64,000 nt of DNA, taken from positions 2,232,001-2,296,000 of the forward strand of contig OX595993.1 of assembly GCA_951394045.1 (NCBI GenBank), written 5' to 3'. Under the pieces are notes generated by a model. It had not been told where the DNA came from. It made no database searches and saw nothing but the letters and a program-made list of their open reading frames with translations. This document shows, in pieces, positions 27,907 through 38,189 of this stretch (position 1 is the first letter of the stretch; each line of letters begins with the position of its first letter). This DNA comes from Nitzschia sp. DOCU1. Its lineage: Eukaryota > Bacillariophyta > Bacillariophyceae > Bacillariales > Bacillariaceae. The position numbers and the translations under genes are program-made.

Positions 27907-30900
27907 TGGAAGAGGTAGAATCCGATACAAGTAATAGTGATGACGATGACAACCTTAACGTGAATTTCACCGACTGGTTAGACGAATATGGATCGGACAA
28001 TGATGAACGGACCTGGCAAGACAACGAGCCTTACGGGGACCAGATACAACCCAAGCTTGCAGGACACACCAGAGTATACTTCTCTAATATTCGAGGAATA
28101 AAGGATCAAGCAAAATGGGCTCATGTATGCTCTGCCATGAGCGATATCAACGCCGACGTGGCAGGCTTTTCCGAAATGAACGTGGACACGGCACAAGAAG
28201 CAATCCGCCTCCGCCTAGAAAAAGCAGCACGATCAAGCATCCCGGGGCAGTCCATCCTAATAACATCCTCCACTCCAGATATAGCGGCCAGCGACATGAA
28301 ACCAGGAGGAACCTCCCTATTGACTATAGGTGGTGGGAACTGCTCCCGGATTACAAGCAGCTACAAAGATACCATGGGAAGATGGGCAGCCACGCGGTAC
28401 CAGCTAGACGAAGGAATCAAAGGATTGTGGGTAATCTCGGTCTATCAAGTCTGCGACGGAATTATTGACCCAAAGTCTTTCACAGCAGCCCGTCAACAAC
28501 AAGCAATGATCCTCGACCCTGCGATCAAGCCACGCCAAGCTTTCAAAAAGGATCTCAGTGAATTTATAGCAAAATACCCGGAAGACGAATTTCTTATTGG
28601 CGGCGATTTTAATGAAGAAGTGACATCGCCTGAAATGGCCAATCTCATCGACAACCTCCATCTGTACGACCTGATCACCGCTCGCCATGGGGAGGCTGCA
28701 TGCCCACATACCTACATCAGAGGAAAAAAGCGAATAGATTTCATCCTCGGTACAGAACACGTCATGCAAGCAATGACGACCTGCGGATACGAATCCTATG
28801 GACTCCGATACCAGAGCGATCATCGTGGAATGTGGATGGACATTGACACGGTCCTATTGTTCGGCAGCGAAACCACACCAATGAACATTCAAGAGAAAAG
28901 AGGGCTCAGCGCAAGAGAACCAAGAGACGTTCTGAATTGGGTTACAGCCACAGCTAAATACCTGAACGATCACAACATGAACGAACGATGTCAACAAATT
29001 AACGCACGAACAATTTTGGACAATGAATTTGCCGAAAAGTTCGACCGTGACATGACGAAAGGATCCCTATGGGGAGAGAAACAAGCCAACAAACTCCGCC
29101 CCAAAAGCCACTGGAGTCCAGCCTTCGCGGAAGCATGGGCAAGAGTGTTCTTCTACAACCAAGCATGGAGCTTTCGGAGGAATCGAGTCAAAATGCAGGA
29201 TGTCCTAACGTCCATCAAATTGCGATATAAACTTGAAGACGAAATTCCGGCACCTCGAGATATCAATAGGCGTCGCAAGGCAGCGCAGAGAAAACTAAAG
29301 AAGATACGCCTCAAAGCACGGGAACTGCGCAGAGAATTCCTTCGCCTCAAAGCCCAGGCGTACGCAAGAGCACAGAAGGTGACAGACGCGGCAGTACTTA
29401 AAAAGATGCAACAATCAGAAGCTATGTCAAAGGTATTTCAAAAAATCAAGCGATCCGACAGCTCCTCAATTGGTGCAGTAGATAAACTCGAAATACCGAG
29501 AATCCAAGGAACCCCGCCAAAAGAATGCACCGATTGGAGAACAACCACCATACCCGAAGAGATTGAAGAGGCCCTCCTCACTCGGAACCAAGAACATTTT
29601 GGACAAGCCGAAGGCACTCCGTGTACAAGCGCAGCAATGAAGGAATCCCTGGGATACCGTGGCAACGGCCCAATAGCAGAACCTATTCTAGAAGGACAAT
29701 ATGATGACGCAACCTTGGACACAGCAACCTCCCTATTCCTGAAGCATCTTAAACGCAAGGGCGCAGCAAACCAAGTGGAAGCCAAGATCACCAGGCAACA
29801 ATTCCTATCAAAGATAAAGAACTGGCCAGAAAGAACCTCAACAAGCCCGTCCAAGTTACATTTGGGAATGTATCACGCTCTGCTCAAACCTTGCGGTCTG
29901 GAGCCTCGTGACAACCAGCCAAACTCCGCAATGTTCAACAAATTCATCCAAAACCGGGACTTGATCATTGACTGTCGACTGGCCATCATCAACTATGCAC
30001 TTCGGTGGGGATACTCATTCGAGAGATGGAAGGATGTTGAAAATATTATGATAAGGAAAGACGCGAACAATTGCCGCATTCATCGCTTGCGTGTCATTCA
30101 CATTTACGAAGCTGATTACAATTTAATCCTGGGGATCAAATGGCGAGAGGCATTACATCATGCCGAAGATGAAAGGCTCCTGAATGAAGGAACCTATGGC
30201 AGCCGACCAGGTCGGTCGGCCCACGACCCTGTCCTACTAGAGATCTTCCAGAACGAAATATACAGGCTTTCTGGAAAAAGCGGAGTAGCTTTCGATTTGG
30301 ATGCCGCATCATGCTATGATCGCATACTAGCAGCTTTAGCAAGCCTTTCCAGCCAGAAATACGGCATGCACCACAAGGTCGCTCTGGTCAACGCAATAAC
30401 CCTGGAAGAAGCGAGATTCAAGCTGAAAACCAAACTAGGCGCCTCGGCATGCTTCTACAAGCATACAGAGGACAATCCAATCCATGGAACGAGCCAAGGC
30501 TCTCAAAACTCGCCGACAATCTGGTTATTCGTTTGCTCGACTCTGTTTGATGCGTTTGAAGAAACAGCTAACGGGGCAGTCTTCGAAAGCTACGACAAAA
30601 AAGAATCCATCACATTATATATGGTGGGCTTTGTCGATGACTGCTCGCAGCGAGTCAACGACTTCCGTGCGCACCCCCAGCCCCCTCCAGAAGTACTAAT
30701 CGAGAAAATGAGACAAGATGCTCAACGTTGGAACGACCTCTTATGGTCCTCAGGAGGTTTACTTGAAGCGTCTAAATGTTCCTACCATCTCATCACCACG
30801 ACAACGGACCAACGAGGAATTCCCATGCTCAACCCCAGCCGCTGCAACCTAGAGCTCAATATTCAGTCACCCACGCAGGCGGAGCCGATCCGTATAAAAA

Positions 30901-33677
30901 GCCTCTCTGCATTCGAAAGCCACCGGACCCTTGGTGTGTGGACCTCCCCGAGTGGAAACATGAGAACGCAATTACAGAAAAGTCAGGCAAATAGCAAGCG
31001 GCATACCAAACGTATTGGTTTCTGCACCAGTCCAAAGGAAGCCAGAACGTACTATCACAGTTTCTTCCAAACAAGTGTCGGATACACCAACTGTTGCACC
31101 TCCTTCACCGAAAAAGAGGCACGCTCAATCGAGAAAGATTTCACCTCGCGGGCACTGAATAAATGCGGTTTCAGCAAGCATTTAGAGGGAACGGTCACGT
31201 GGGCATTACCGAAAAGAGGAGGTGCAGGTTTCATGGGAATTAACACCGAACAAGGATTAGCAAAGTGCATGACAGCAATCAAACTGTTACGAAGCAATGG
31301 GCAACCGGCCAAAGAATTCCGAATTTTACTCACCTGGATTCAAGCACAATCAGGCTTCCACTCCTCCATCATTTGCGATGATACCCGCACGGAACTACCC
31401 CATCTCCGAGCCACTTGGATCCCATGCTTGCGACGATTCCTGCATAAAAATGGCTTGAGATTACGCCTTGAACAGAAATTTTCCCCTCCCCCTCAACGAG
31501 AGCATGATATTTTCCTCATGGAATGGCTCCTCGCCAACCAACCACGACGATTTAAAGATGACGAAATACGGATGATTGCCACATGCAGGGAATTCCTCCA
31601 AGTTACAACGCTCGCAGAAATTGCAACAGTTGACGGGCTCTGCATCTCCATCACGGCTTGGAAAGGACCGGCCGAACCACCGAGACCAACGGAACGACGC
31701 CCCCACATGTTTAATGTCATCCGCCGCCCCCCTCTTCGCGCATGGAATCTCTGGCGGAAAGCGCTCCTACCCTTGATCTTCAATCCAACAGAACGCCGCC
31801 TACGAAATCCTCTCGGTACCTGGATTTGCAACGCTGCACAAACACGGGTAATCTGGCCAATCGTATACTCTCCTGCGGAGAACAAAATGTATGCCACCGA
31901 CAACACCGGGAGATATTTCCGGTGTCAAGAAACGACACACCAGAGATTCGCAAGAACCGATACTGTCCAGACAGAACTCCCGGTTGACTGCGTTCCAGCT
32001 GCAACCACATCCATCGCATTCCCGCAGCAAGTGTACCGCCTCGAACACTGGGACCCAATGACACCACCGCCAGCACAGAACCCCGAGGATGAGGAACTGA
32101 TGACAACAATTCAAGCCATGGAAGACTGGGAACGCACCTTACTCACTTTCATCGTTACACATCATTCCACAGCAGCCCTGCGACAAATTTATGCCACCAC
32201 CCAGGGCACTTGCGCATCCAATTGTTTCATCCGAGCAGAAACCGCCAGTTACGGATGGAAGTGGTGCGACCCCGCCGGCAACCTGATCGCTCAATGCAGC
32301 GGACACGCCCCCGGTCTGAACCCAACCAAACTTCGGGCCCACGCATACGGATACTTGTCTTTCACCCGCTTTCTACTCCTGCTAGAAAGGGAGACCAACC
32401 AGACGACAACCCAGCCACAGACCTTTTATGCTGATTGTCACGGATTGACAAAACGATTGGCTCAACATAGGAAATACAGCTTTGAGAACCCTAGCCAGAC
32501 GCTGTGGGCTGAGTGGGACGTCACCAACATGCTCCATCAGTCCATCGAGACCCTACGAGGCAGAATACGGGAAGGACGGGCAGTGAATCATCAAGACGAC
32601 CAAAGAGCATATGCCCCTCCACCATTACAAGCCCGCATCAACAGAGAAGCCGCAGTCCTCGCTGAACAATTTATTGGCAATCATCCCGACCCTGTCACAT
32701 TTGCACATCAATTCCCTGCCGGCGGCTGCACTCTGGAAAACAGGAAAGGTACCATCACAGGGCAATATAAGATCGAAATCCGTGATGCCGCAACTTGGCC
32801 AAACTTGCAAACATACCTATGCAAGCGATTTAACTGGGAACACCACCTCGCCGAACGCATTGACTGGGAAGCCATGGGAACAGCTCTTTCATCCCAGCGC
32901 AAGCACCAATCCACCCTCGTAAAACATCTGACGAGACAAGCCCCTACAGGCCATATCGCGCACCGGAACGACAAACGCAAAGACCCATCCTGCTTCTCAT
33001 GCACGACCGAAGCCTCAGAAGACAACAATCATGTCATCCGCTGCCCTTGCGACCGGACAGCCAAATGGAGAGCTGACTACCTTGCGGATATCCATAACAG
33101 CTTGAATCGCAAGAGTTTACACAGCGACCCCCGACTCCTAACCATTCTCCGGGAAGGCATGCGGCGATGGCTTGACAACATTGGGACCCCACTACCGATC
33201 ACAGCCGAATACCCAGAAAGATACCACCCCCTGATCACGGAACAAAATCAGCTAGGATGGGACCAAGTCCTTCGCGGCCGACTATCCCTACATTGGCGCA
33301 GTCTCCAACAGGAGTATATCACAGCATGTCACATCAAAGGCACCAGCATCTCCGGACAAATTTGGACCCGAACGGTAGCAAAACATGCCATAGCGTGGTG
33401 GCTCAAAGCGTGGGAAGGACGGAATGAAGACAGATTCGGAAACTCCCCGGAGATGAAGAAAGCACAACATCGAACGCAACTCCAGCGAGAACTCAACCTC
33501 CTTTACGAACAGAGGCCAAACATGCAAGAGGTCGACACGTACATATTCTCGGAGTCCGTCGAAGCACACATGGCAACCACTCCGGACGACAATCTTCCCC
33601 TTCAAAATTGGATCAATCTGAACAGCCCGGCCATACGGCGCAGCATCTTAGCCAACACTGCAACCCAAGCACCCTAA
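27903..33677 (+). CDS. Retrotransposon ORF2: endonuclease / reverse transcriptase, element 2
   Basis: A 1924-residue polyprotein with the same layout as the copy at 3578-9376. Endonuclease: FSNIRG, GFSEMN, GGDFNEE (about 234), RIDFIL (about 278), SDHRGMW (about 306). Reverse transcriptase: FDLDAASCYDRI (about 797), SQGSQNSPTIW (about 863; Ser replaces the Gly of element 1 before the Gln), GFVDD (about 909). RNase H-like part: ASYGWKWCD, RAHAYG (His at the catalytic Glu position) and YADCHG. Knuckle CX2CX9HX3C, one residue longer than in element 1. The C-terminus is ATQAP with no proline run. All endonuclease and polymerase catalytic residues that I can place are present, so the protein may be active although its own ORF1 is truncated. 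Confidence 0.93.
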   Translation: MMEEVESDTSNSDDDDNLNVNFTDWLDEYGSDNDERTWQDNEPYGDQIQPKLAGHTRVYFSNIRGIKDQAKWAHVCSAMSDINADVAGFSEMNVDTAQEAIRLRLEKAARSSIPGQSILITSSTPDIAASDMKPGGTSLLTIGGGNCSRITSSYKDTMGRWAATRYQLDEGIKGLWVISVYQVCDGIIDPKSFTAARQQQAMILDPAIKPRQAFKKDLSEFIAKYPEDEFLIGGDFNEEVTSPEMANLIDNLHLYDLITARHGEAACPHTYIRGKKRIDFILGTEHVMQAMTTCGYESYGLRYQSDHRGMWMDIDTVLLFGSETTPMNIQEKRGLSAREPRDVLNWVTATAKYLNDHNMNERCQQINARTILDNEFAEKFDRDMTKGSLWGEKQANKLRPKSHWSPAFAEAWARVFFYNQAWSFRRNRVKMQDVLTSIKLRYKLEDEIPAPRDINRRRKAAQRKLKKIRLKARELRREFLRLKAQAYARAQKVTDAAVLKKMQQSEAMSKVFQKIKRSDSSSIGAVDKLEIPRIQGTPPKECTDWRTTTIPEEIEEALLTRNQEHFGQAEGTPCTSAAMKESLGYRGNGPIAEPILEGQYDDATLDTATSLFLKHLKRKGAANQVEAKITRQQFLSKIKNWPERTSTSPSKLHLGMYHALLKPCGLEPRDNQPNSAMFNKFIQNRDLIIDCRLAIINYALRWGYSFERWKDVENIMIRKDANNCRIHRLRVIHIYEADYNLILGIKWREALHHAEDERLLNEGTYGSRPGRSAHDPVLLEIFQNEIYRLSGKSGVAFDLDAASCYDRILAALASLSSQKYGMHHKVALVNAITLEEARFKLKTKLGASACFYKHTEDNPIHGTSQGSQNSPTIWLFVCSTLFDAFEETANGAVFESYDKKESITLYMVGFVDDCSQRVNDFRAHPQPPPEVLIEKMRQDAQRWNDLLWSSGGLLEASKCSYHLITTTTDQRGIPMLNPSRCNLELNIQSPTQAEPIRIKSLSAFESHRTLGVWTSPSGNMRTQLQKSQANSKRHTKRIGFCTSPKEARTYYHSFFQTSVGYTNCCTSFTEKEARSIEKDFTSRALNKCGFSKHLEGTVTWALPKRGGAGFMGINTEQGLAKCMTAIKLLRSNGQPAKEFRILLTWIQAQSGFHSSIICDDTRTELPHLRATWIPCLRRFLHKNGLRLRLEQKFSPPPQREHDIFLMEWLLANQPRRFKDDEIRMIATCREFLQVTTLAEIATVDGLCISITAWKGPAEPPRPTERRPHMFNVIRRPPLRAWNLWRKALLPLIFNPTERRLRNPLGTWICNAAQTRVIWPIVYSPAENKMYATDNTGRYFRCQETTHQRFARTDTVQTELPVDCVPAATTSIAFPQQVYRLEHWDPMTPPPAQNPEDEELMTTIQAMEDWERTLLTFIVTHHSTAALRQIYATTQGTCASNCFIRAETASYGWKWCDPAGNLIAQCSGHAPGLNPTKLRAHAYGYLSFTRFLLLLERETNQTTTQPQTFYADCHGLTKRLAQHRKYSFENPSQTLWAEWDVTNMLHQSIETLRGRIREGRAVNHQDDQRAYAPPPLQARINREAAVLAEQFIGNHPDPVTFAHQFPAGGCTLENRKGTITGQYKIEIRDAATWPNLQTYLCKRFNWEHHLAERIDWEAMGTALSSQRKHQSTLVKHLTRQAPTGHIAHRNDKRKDPSCFSCTTEASEDNNHVIRCPCDRTAKWRADYLADIHNSLNRKSLHSDPRLLTILREGMRRWLDNIGTPLPITAEYPERYHPLITEQNQLGWDQVLRGRLSLHWRSLQQEYITACHIKGTSISGQIWTRTVAKHAIAWWLKAWEGRNEDRFGNSPEMKKAQHRTQLQRELNLLYEQRPNMQEVDTYIFSESVEAHMATTPDDNLPLQNWINLNSPAIRRSILANTATQAP

Positions 33678-33823
33678 TATCACACACACACAAAAATATA
33701 TGAGAAACACAGAAAAAGAAAGAAAAGGAGTAATCCACCAAAAGCCCAGAAACACCAGAAAAGACCTACGAAACAAACAAAAACAAACAAAAAAAATTGG
33801 GAGTAAAGATAGTTACAACCCTC

Positions 33824-33877
33824 GCGGATTCGTCCGCCGGGAACGCGGGTCGACCGCCACATCGGCATGCCGATGTG
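33824..33877 (+). promoter_or_regulatory. Two 3' UTR hairpins of element 2
   Basis: Hairpin 1 (33824-33837): gcgga / tccgc closing a ttcg tetraloop, a very stable RNA loop type. Hairpin 2 (33858-33877): cacatcggc / gccgatgtg, nine perfect pairs. Compared with element 1 the outer pairs change from C:G, G:C, U:G to C:G, A:U, C:G, which keeps pairing. Confidence 0.7.
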
Positions 33878-33917
33878 CGTGGAGCGGCAGCGTTTAACAA
33901 ATAAGACCTCTTAACCC

Positions 33918-33934
33918 CTGAAGAGGCTGAATTC
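33918..33934 (+). repeat. Target-site duplication of element 2, right copy
   Basis: Perfect second copy of the 17-mer at 26761-26777, immediately after the element's terminal TTAACCC(C). Confidence 0.92.
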
Positions 33935-33999
33935 GTAAGGCATATCAATCGTGTTTAACAAACAGCGTCAAATGTTTTCTAGCTTATGCCCTTGCCTCA

Positions 34000-35045
34000 G
34001 AAACCATAATCTGTGGATTTGGCGAACTGGCGGATTTGAATGTGGATTACTTTCAGCCACCGTGGGGCTTCATCGTGGGAAAAATCACGAAACTGCTCGC
34101 AAACCACAGCAGAAACGGCTCGGATCTCAGCATTCCTTCCAACAAATGCATCACTTTTTCACTCAATCGACCTCACTTTTTTGCGAAGGGAGCAATCCGC
34201 ATCGTACGATGATCAGCTTTCTTCATCAACTTTCTTTTCACTCTGCTATGAACAGACCTCTACTGCGGCGATCACTATCATTTTGATGGTGCGGCTCAGC
34301 TGTAGCGAGATAACAGCCTGAAGGAGGAGAAATCCACGGTGAAGGTCCGGTTTGTGCCGGACCGCCCTGGAACACTCGTCCTGAAGGAAGCCAATATTGG
34401 GGGTGTACGTGGACTCAGTCTCTGGAGAGCCCTCCTGATTCGGTTGAACCATGACGCTAGCTCCCTGAGGCAAACGGAGCCGAAGCAGACCCTGGAAGAA
34501 AGTTGTTGGATGAAATGTTTGATTGTTGTGTTGGTGTTGGAATGATTCATGTGGTGGCGCCCTTCGGAACGGTACGCGCACTCCAAGCTTGCGTTTTTGC
34601 GACTTGACGGTGCCGTTTGATCATATTTCTTTCCCGCAGTGCTACTCACCTTGTTCTTTCCTCCTTTTGCAGGCGTCTGGCGTTGTTCTACAATACCAAC
34701 ATTTTCCAGAGCAACGATCCTGATCCGTGATCTCGACCCCGATTCCGATTCTCCCCGCACACAAACAGCCTGATCAACGCAACCGGTTTGTGGTTCCGGT
34801 TTTAAAACGTCCTCCACTCGCGTACGTGTCTCGTCGCGGAGAGTTTAAGTGTAACCTGTGCTGGTGCGTGGAGAATTGGAATTGGAATCGGCTACGCCGT
34901 CGAGTGAAGTGGATTGTTGTCTCTACCGGGCGGAGCAGCTGTGGCCCACCCCCTCCGAAATCGAACTGCTTTGACGTAGCGGTGGGGCTCAGTAACTTTT
35001 TGTGCGAGAACACAAAAACGAAGCCAAAAGTTCGATGAATAGATA
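34000..35045 (+). repeat. Dispersed 1-kb repeat, + copy
   Basis: Both ends match the inverse copy at 52783-53815: the left end by ttggcgaactgg, aatgtggatt, atcacgaaactgctcgcaaa and caatc-rich words (34019-34200), the right end by cagctgtggcccacccc, tcgaactgctttgacgtagc, ggtggggctcagtaacttt and gaagccaaaagttcgatga (34934-35037). The middle is much more diverged. Only short frames occur. The ends are not complementary, so it is not a simple terminal-inverted-repeat transposon. It starts about 65 bp after element 2. Confidence 0.7.
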
Positions 35046-35149
35046 GATGATAAATCTACCGGTAGAGGAGTAGCTAGCTAGGTTGCATCGTTTCTCGCAC
35101 GATACATAACATATTATTGCTCCGAACAAAATACGTTCTAGTCCTACTA

Positions 35150-35272
35150 TTATTTCAAATCGGTTCTTGGCGACGCTTCCGTTTTGCGTATCATATTTTT
35201 CTTCGCAAACAGTGGTCCCGCACTCTTGTGCTTGAATTGGTGATGATCACTCTCGTCGTCTTCAGCAGGCAT
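35150..35272 (-). pseudogene. N-terminal remnant of a second ABCA-type gene
   Basis: A 40-codon frame starting MPAEDDESDHHQF and containing RKTEASPRTD before a TAA. The same words occur, rearranged, at the head of the transporter remnant upstream on this strand (PAEDDESDHHQF at 38019-37981 and RKKEVSPRTD near 38105-38075). The ATG lies only 7 nt after the stop of that transporter, head to tail. It is most simply the start of a lost tandem copy of the same gene. Confidence 0.5.
35232..35270. repeat. 39-bp direct repeat, left copy
   Basis: A perfect 39-bp word (begins ttgaattggtgatgatcac, ends ttcagcaggc) recurs at 37983-38021, 2751 bp away, framing the whole transporter remnant. Read on the minus strand it encodes the conserved PAEDDESDHHQF head. 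Confidence 0.9.
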
Positions 35273-35279
35273 TATCAAA

Positions 35280-38019
35280 TTAATGGTCGTTTGTGCCTAA
35301 TTTGAGTTTCTCCGCTTCGGCAGCATGCATGTTGAAGACTTGTTCCAAAGAGGTCTGACTGAGTCCATAGTCATCCAAAAGGAGACGTTCCTTGTTCGCT
35401 TCCAAACTGGCAAAGATACTCGAAATCTTCACACCCTCCGAGTTGACTTCGTATCGGACCTTGGTATCCTGGCGCTCCCGGAAAATATTGGAGGCATACG
35501 AAGTTACGATGTACTCCGCAATCTTTCGGATCCTCAACTCTACGGTCGCAAAGGCGGCGAGTTCAGCAAGGGTTACTCCCGTCGGTGAAGTCGCACTCTT
35601 GTGAATATTGTAACCAATGGGATTCTGGTCGTTGATGACAGAAGATAGGTAGGTATCACCCGTCAATTCCTGCAGGGCCGCAACCGTCTGATCCAGATTG
35701 AAGAAAATGTCTTCCGTCTCTGGCACGACGCCCCCTTCTTCTGCTGTTTGCGCCCCGGAGCTATTCAAACGCCCTTGACCGAGCTTCGAAACTACCTCGA
35801 AATAGCCAGGATCCGACCGTTCCACGAGCTTGCACTTCATCTCTATCTGGTATCCTTTGCCGAATTTGTTCTTGAGATTCTGTGCCGATCCCAGAGCCCG
35901 GAGCCGCCCATTGGCCATGATGCCGATTCGAGGACACAAGGCCTCGCATTCTTCCATGCTGTGCGTCGTCAAAATGATGCTGGTGCGTTCTTCAGGAGCG
36001 ACGTTTCTCCCGGCAACCATGTTGCCACTTCATCTCTATCTGGTATCCTTTGCCGAATTTGTTCTTGAGATGCTGTGCCGATCCCAGAGCCCGGAGCCGC
36101 CCATTGGCCATGATGCCGATTCGAGGACACAAGGCCTCGCATTCTTCCATGCTTTGCGTCGTCAAAATGATGCTGGTGCGTTCTTCAGGAGCGACGTTTC
36201 TCCCGGCAACCATGTTGCTTACCATTTCCCAAATCTAGCGTCGAGCCACGGGGTCCACTCCGGTCGAGCACTCATCCAAAAAGACGATTTGAGGATCACC
36301 AATGGTAGCACATGCAAGACTCAAACGACGCTTCATTCCTCCACTGTAGTTTGCGGCCAAGCGATCGCTGTCGGATTCCGAAAGACCTACTTGGGCAAGC
36401 TTGGCAGAAGTCGCCTCCTTGACGAATTCCCTGGGAATCCCCTTGATGGTAGCGTAAAGCTCGACATGCTCTCTCCCGGTCATGTTGGCAAAGTGCGCAT
36501 CGAACTGAGGACAGTATCCGACCCGACGACGGGTCTTTTCAGGCTCCCTTGATACGCTGTAGCCCGCCAGGGTCGCGTCGCCAGAAGTGGCGGGAAACTC
36601 GGCGGTCAGCATCTGCATAGTCGTCGTCTTTCCACTGCAAACACGAACGCAAGATTGTAAAGGGTGAGAGACAGAGACTCATGGTGCCTCGAGCCAAAAA
36701 CCGAGACTTCAAAACTTACGCCCCGTTCACGCCCAGTAAGCCAAAAACTTGGCCAGGCGGGATACCCAGAGATAAATTATTGACTGCCTTCTTTCCGTTG
36801 TCGTACGTCTTCGACAATTTGTCGCACACAATAATGTCGTTATTGGCGCCGCCGCTGCCAACACGCTCCTCCTCCGCCAATACGTCGCTGTCCTCAGCTA
36901 GTTCCGTCGTGATGTCACGATCCGACGATTTCGGCCACGAGCACGTCAGGCACCAAGTGAACTTCTTCCAGGCCGAAACAATACTTGGATTAGTGCTCCA
37001 GATATCGATCTGGATAGCAAGAATGACGTAAACCACCGACTCCCACCCCAAAAAGACCACGTCGTACAGCAACACTTCCTTGCTCCAAACGGTCGTCAAG
37101 CCGGGGTACAAGAACTTCACAAAGTCGATGTTGAGAGCAAAGTAGAGAGCGTGTCCGAGGCAGAAGCAAGGATGGAAGCGCAGAATCCAAGACAGGATGT
37201 TGGCAATATCCACCAGATTTTGCTTGGGTTCGTATGGGTCTCCCCCGATCAAGGTGAGAATAATGACTGTGACCGGCCCGCCCATTCCGATCAAAAATCC
37301 AGAGATAATCGAGATGACGTTACAGAGGGCCGGCGATTTGAAGAGATAGGTCAGGCAGTACGTGTATCCAGCGGCAGCGGGCCCGTAAAGAACCATGGCA
37401 GAAATCACCCCGCCAAGGACTCCAAACTCGGTCGTCGTGAAAGCATCAACCTTGAAGATGAAAAACATCGCCACGACGATCCAAAAAGGAAACTGGTAGT
37501 TGACAATGTCCCATAGGTACGTCGAAACCCAATATCCCGAAGGCTTGACTCCCGTCACAGTCTGCAAGTGCTTGGCCTTGGATTCGCGTTCCGCCACGAT
37601 GAATGTTCCAAAGCTTCCGGCAATAAATGGGAAACTCAAAACTAGCAAAAACCATGCCGTGAAGGCATCTTCCGTCTTTGCGATGGATTTCTCAAAGTCG
37701 GTAAGCGGCAACGGGTGGATAGTGGTTTGGATTGTGAAGTCGTCCGTACCCAAAGCAGCTCGTGCGATACCCTCGGTAGCCAAGGACATGTAGGTCGGTG
37801 TGACGTGCAATGCCGTAAAGTTGTATTGAATGAGATAGCCCAACCCAGTATAAGCTGGGCAGTCACTCGCATTGTTCAACAAAGTCTGGCCAAACGATTC
37901 TGCGAGCTCGCCAACGCTAGTACAATTTGCGAGCACGATTTCGTCGAACGAGCTACCATCCCCAAGGATGCTTGTAGAATCGTTGAATTGGTGATGATCA
38001 CTCTCGTCGTCTTCAGCAG
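35280..38019 (-). pseudogene. Broken half-size ABCA-type ABC transporter
   Basis: What remains is one membrane domain plus the C-terminal ATP-binding domain of an ABCA-type lipid transporter; the first membrane and ATP-binding halves are absent. The membrane part (37936-36900) has an extracellular loop and six hydrophobic spans. The ATPase part has Walker A GVNGAGKTTT split by an 85-nt GT-AG intron (36635-36719), signature YSGGMKRRLSL, Walker B IVFLDECSTGVDP, then an in-frame TAG (36237-36235), an H-loop with Gln (TTQSMEE), and a 193-bp tandem duplication that shifts frame and repeats the H-loop with its His (TTHSMEE). The C-terminal SLEQVF motif is intact, ending at TAA. Two independent breaks and the missing half make a functional product unlikely. 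Confidence 0.85.
35833..36218 (-). repeat. 193-bp tandem duplication inside the ABC transporter
   Basis: Positions 35833-36025 recur at 36026-36218 with very few changes; a short gttgc word sits at the junction. 193 is not a multiple of three, so the second copy shifts the reading frame. One of the differences turns the H-loop His codon (cac) into Gln (caa). Confidence 0.9.
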
Positions 38020-38021
38020 GC
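37983..38021. repeat. 39-bp direct repeat, right copy
   Basis: Perfect partner of 35232-35270. Just to the right (38022-38200) two imperfect copies of a block containing 'tactttggat..c.a...ttgggt' (about 38050 and 38161) show further local duplication. Confidence 0.9.
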
Positions 38022-38189
38022 TCAGCTCATTTGCCTTGACGTCATCGTCATACTTTGGATCGCTACCGATTGGGTCAGTTCTCGGCGACACTTCCTTTTT
38101 GCGCATCATGTACATCACTCTCTACTTTGTTGTCAGGTTCGGCTTGTTCGCTTCGTCGTCGTACTTTGGATTGCAATCAATTGGGTGGA

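Larger units (their letters stand above)
26778..33917 (+). mobile_element. 5'-truncated non-LTR retrotransposon, element 2
   Basis: A 7140-bp element of the same family as 1602-9607, bounded by a 17-bp target-site duplication (26761-26777 and 33918-33934; up to 19 bp if the shared cc is counted). It lacks the 5' UTR and about the first 255 codons of ORF1, the usual result of incomplete reverse transcription. ORF2 is fully open. The two elements agree at roughly 85 % of residues in the reverse transcriptase core but far less in the C-terminal third, so they are separate lineages rather than recent copies of each other. The insertion lies between the two copies of the 5-kb duplication. Confidence 0.92.

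Noticed and set aside
34000..35045. Terminal-inverted-repeat DNA transposon
   Set aside because: The two ends are not complementary to each other and no transposase frame is seen.
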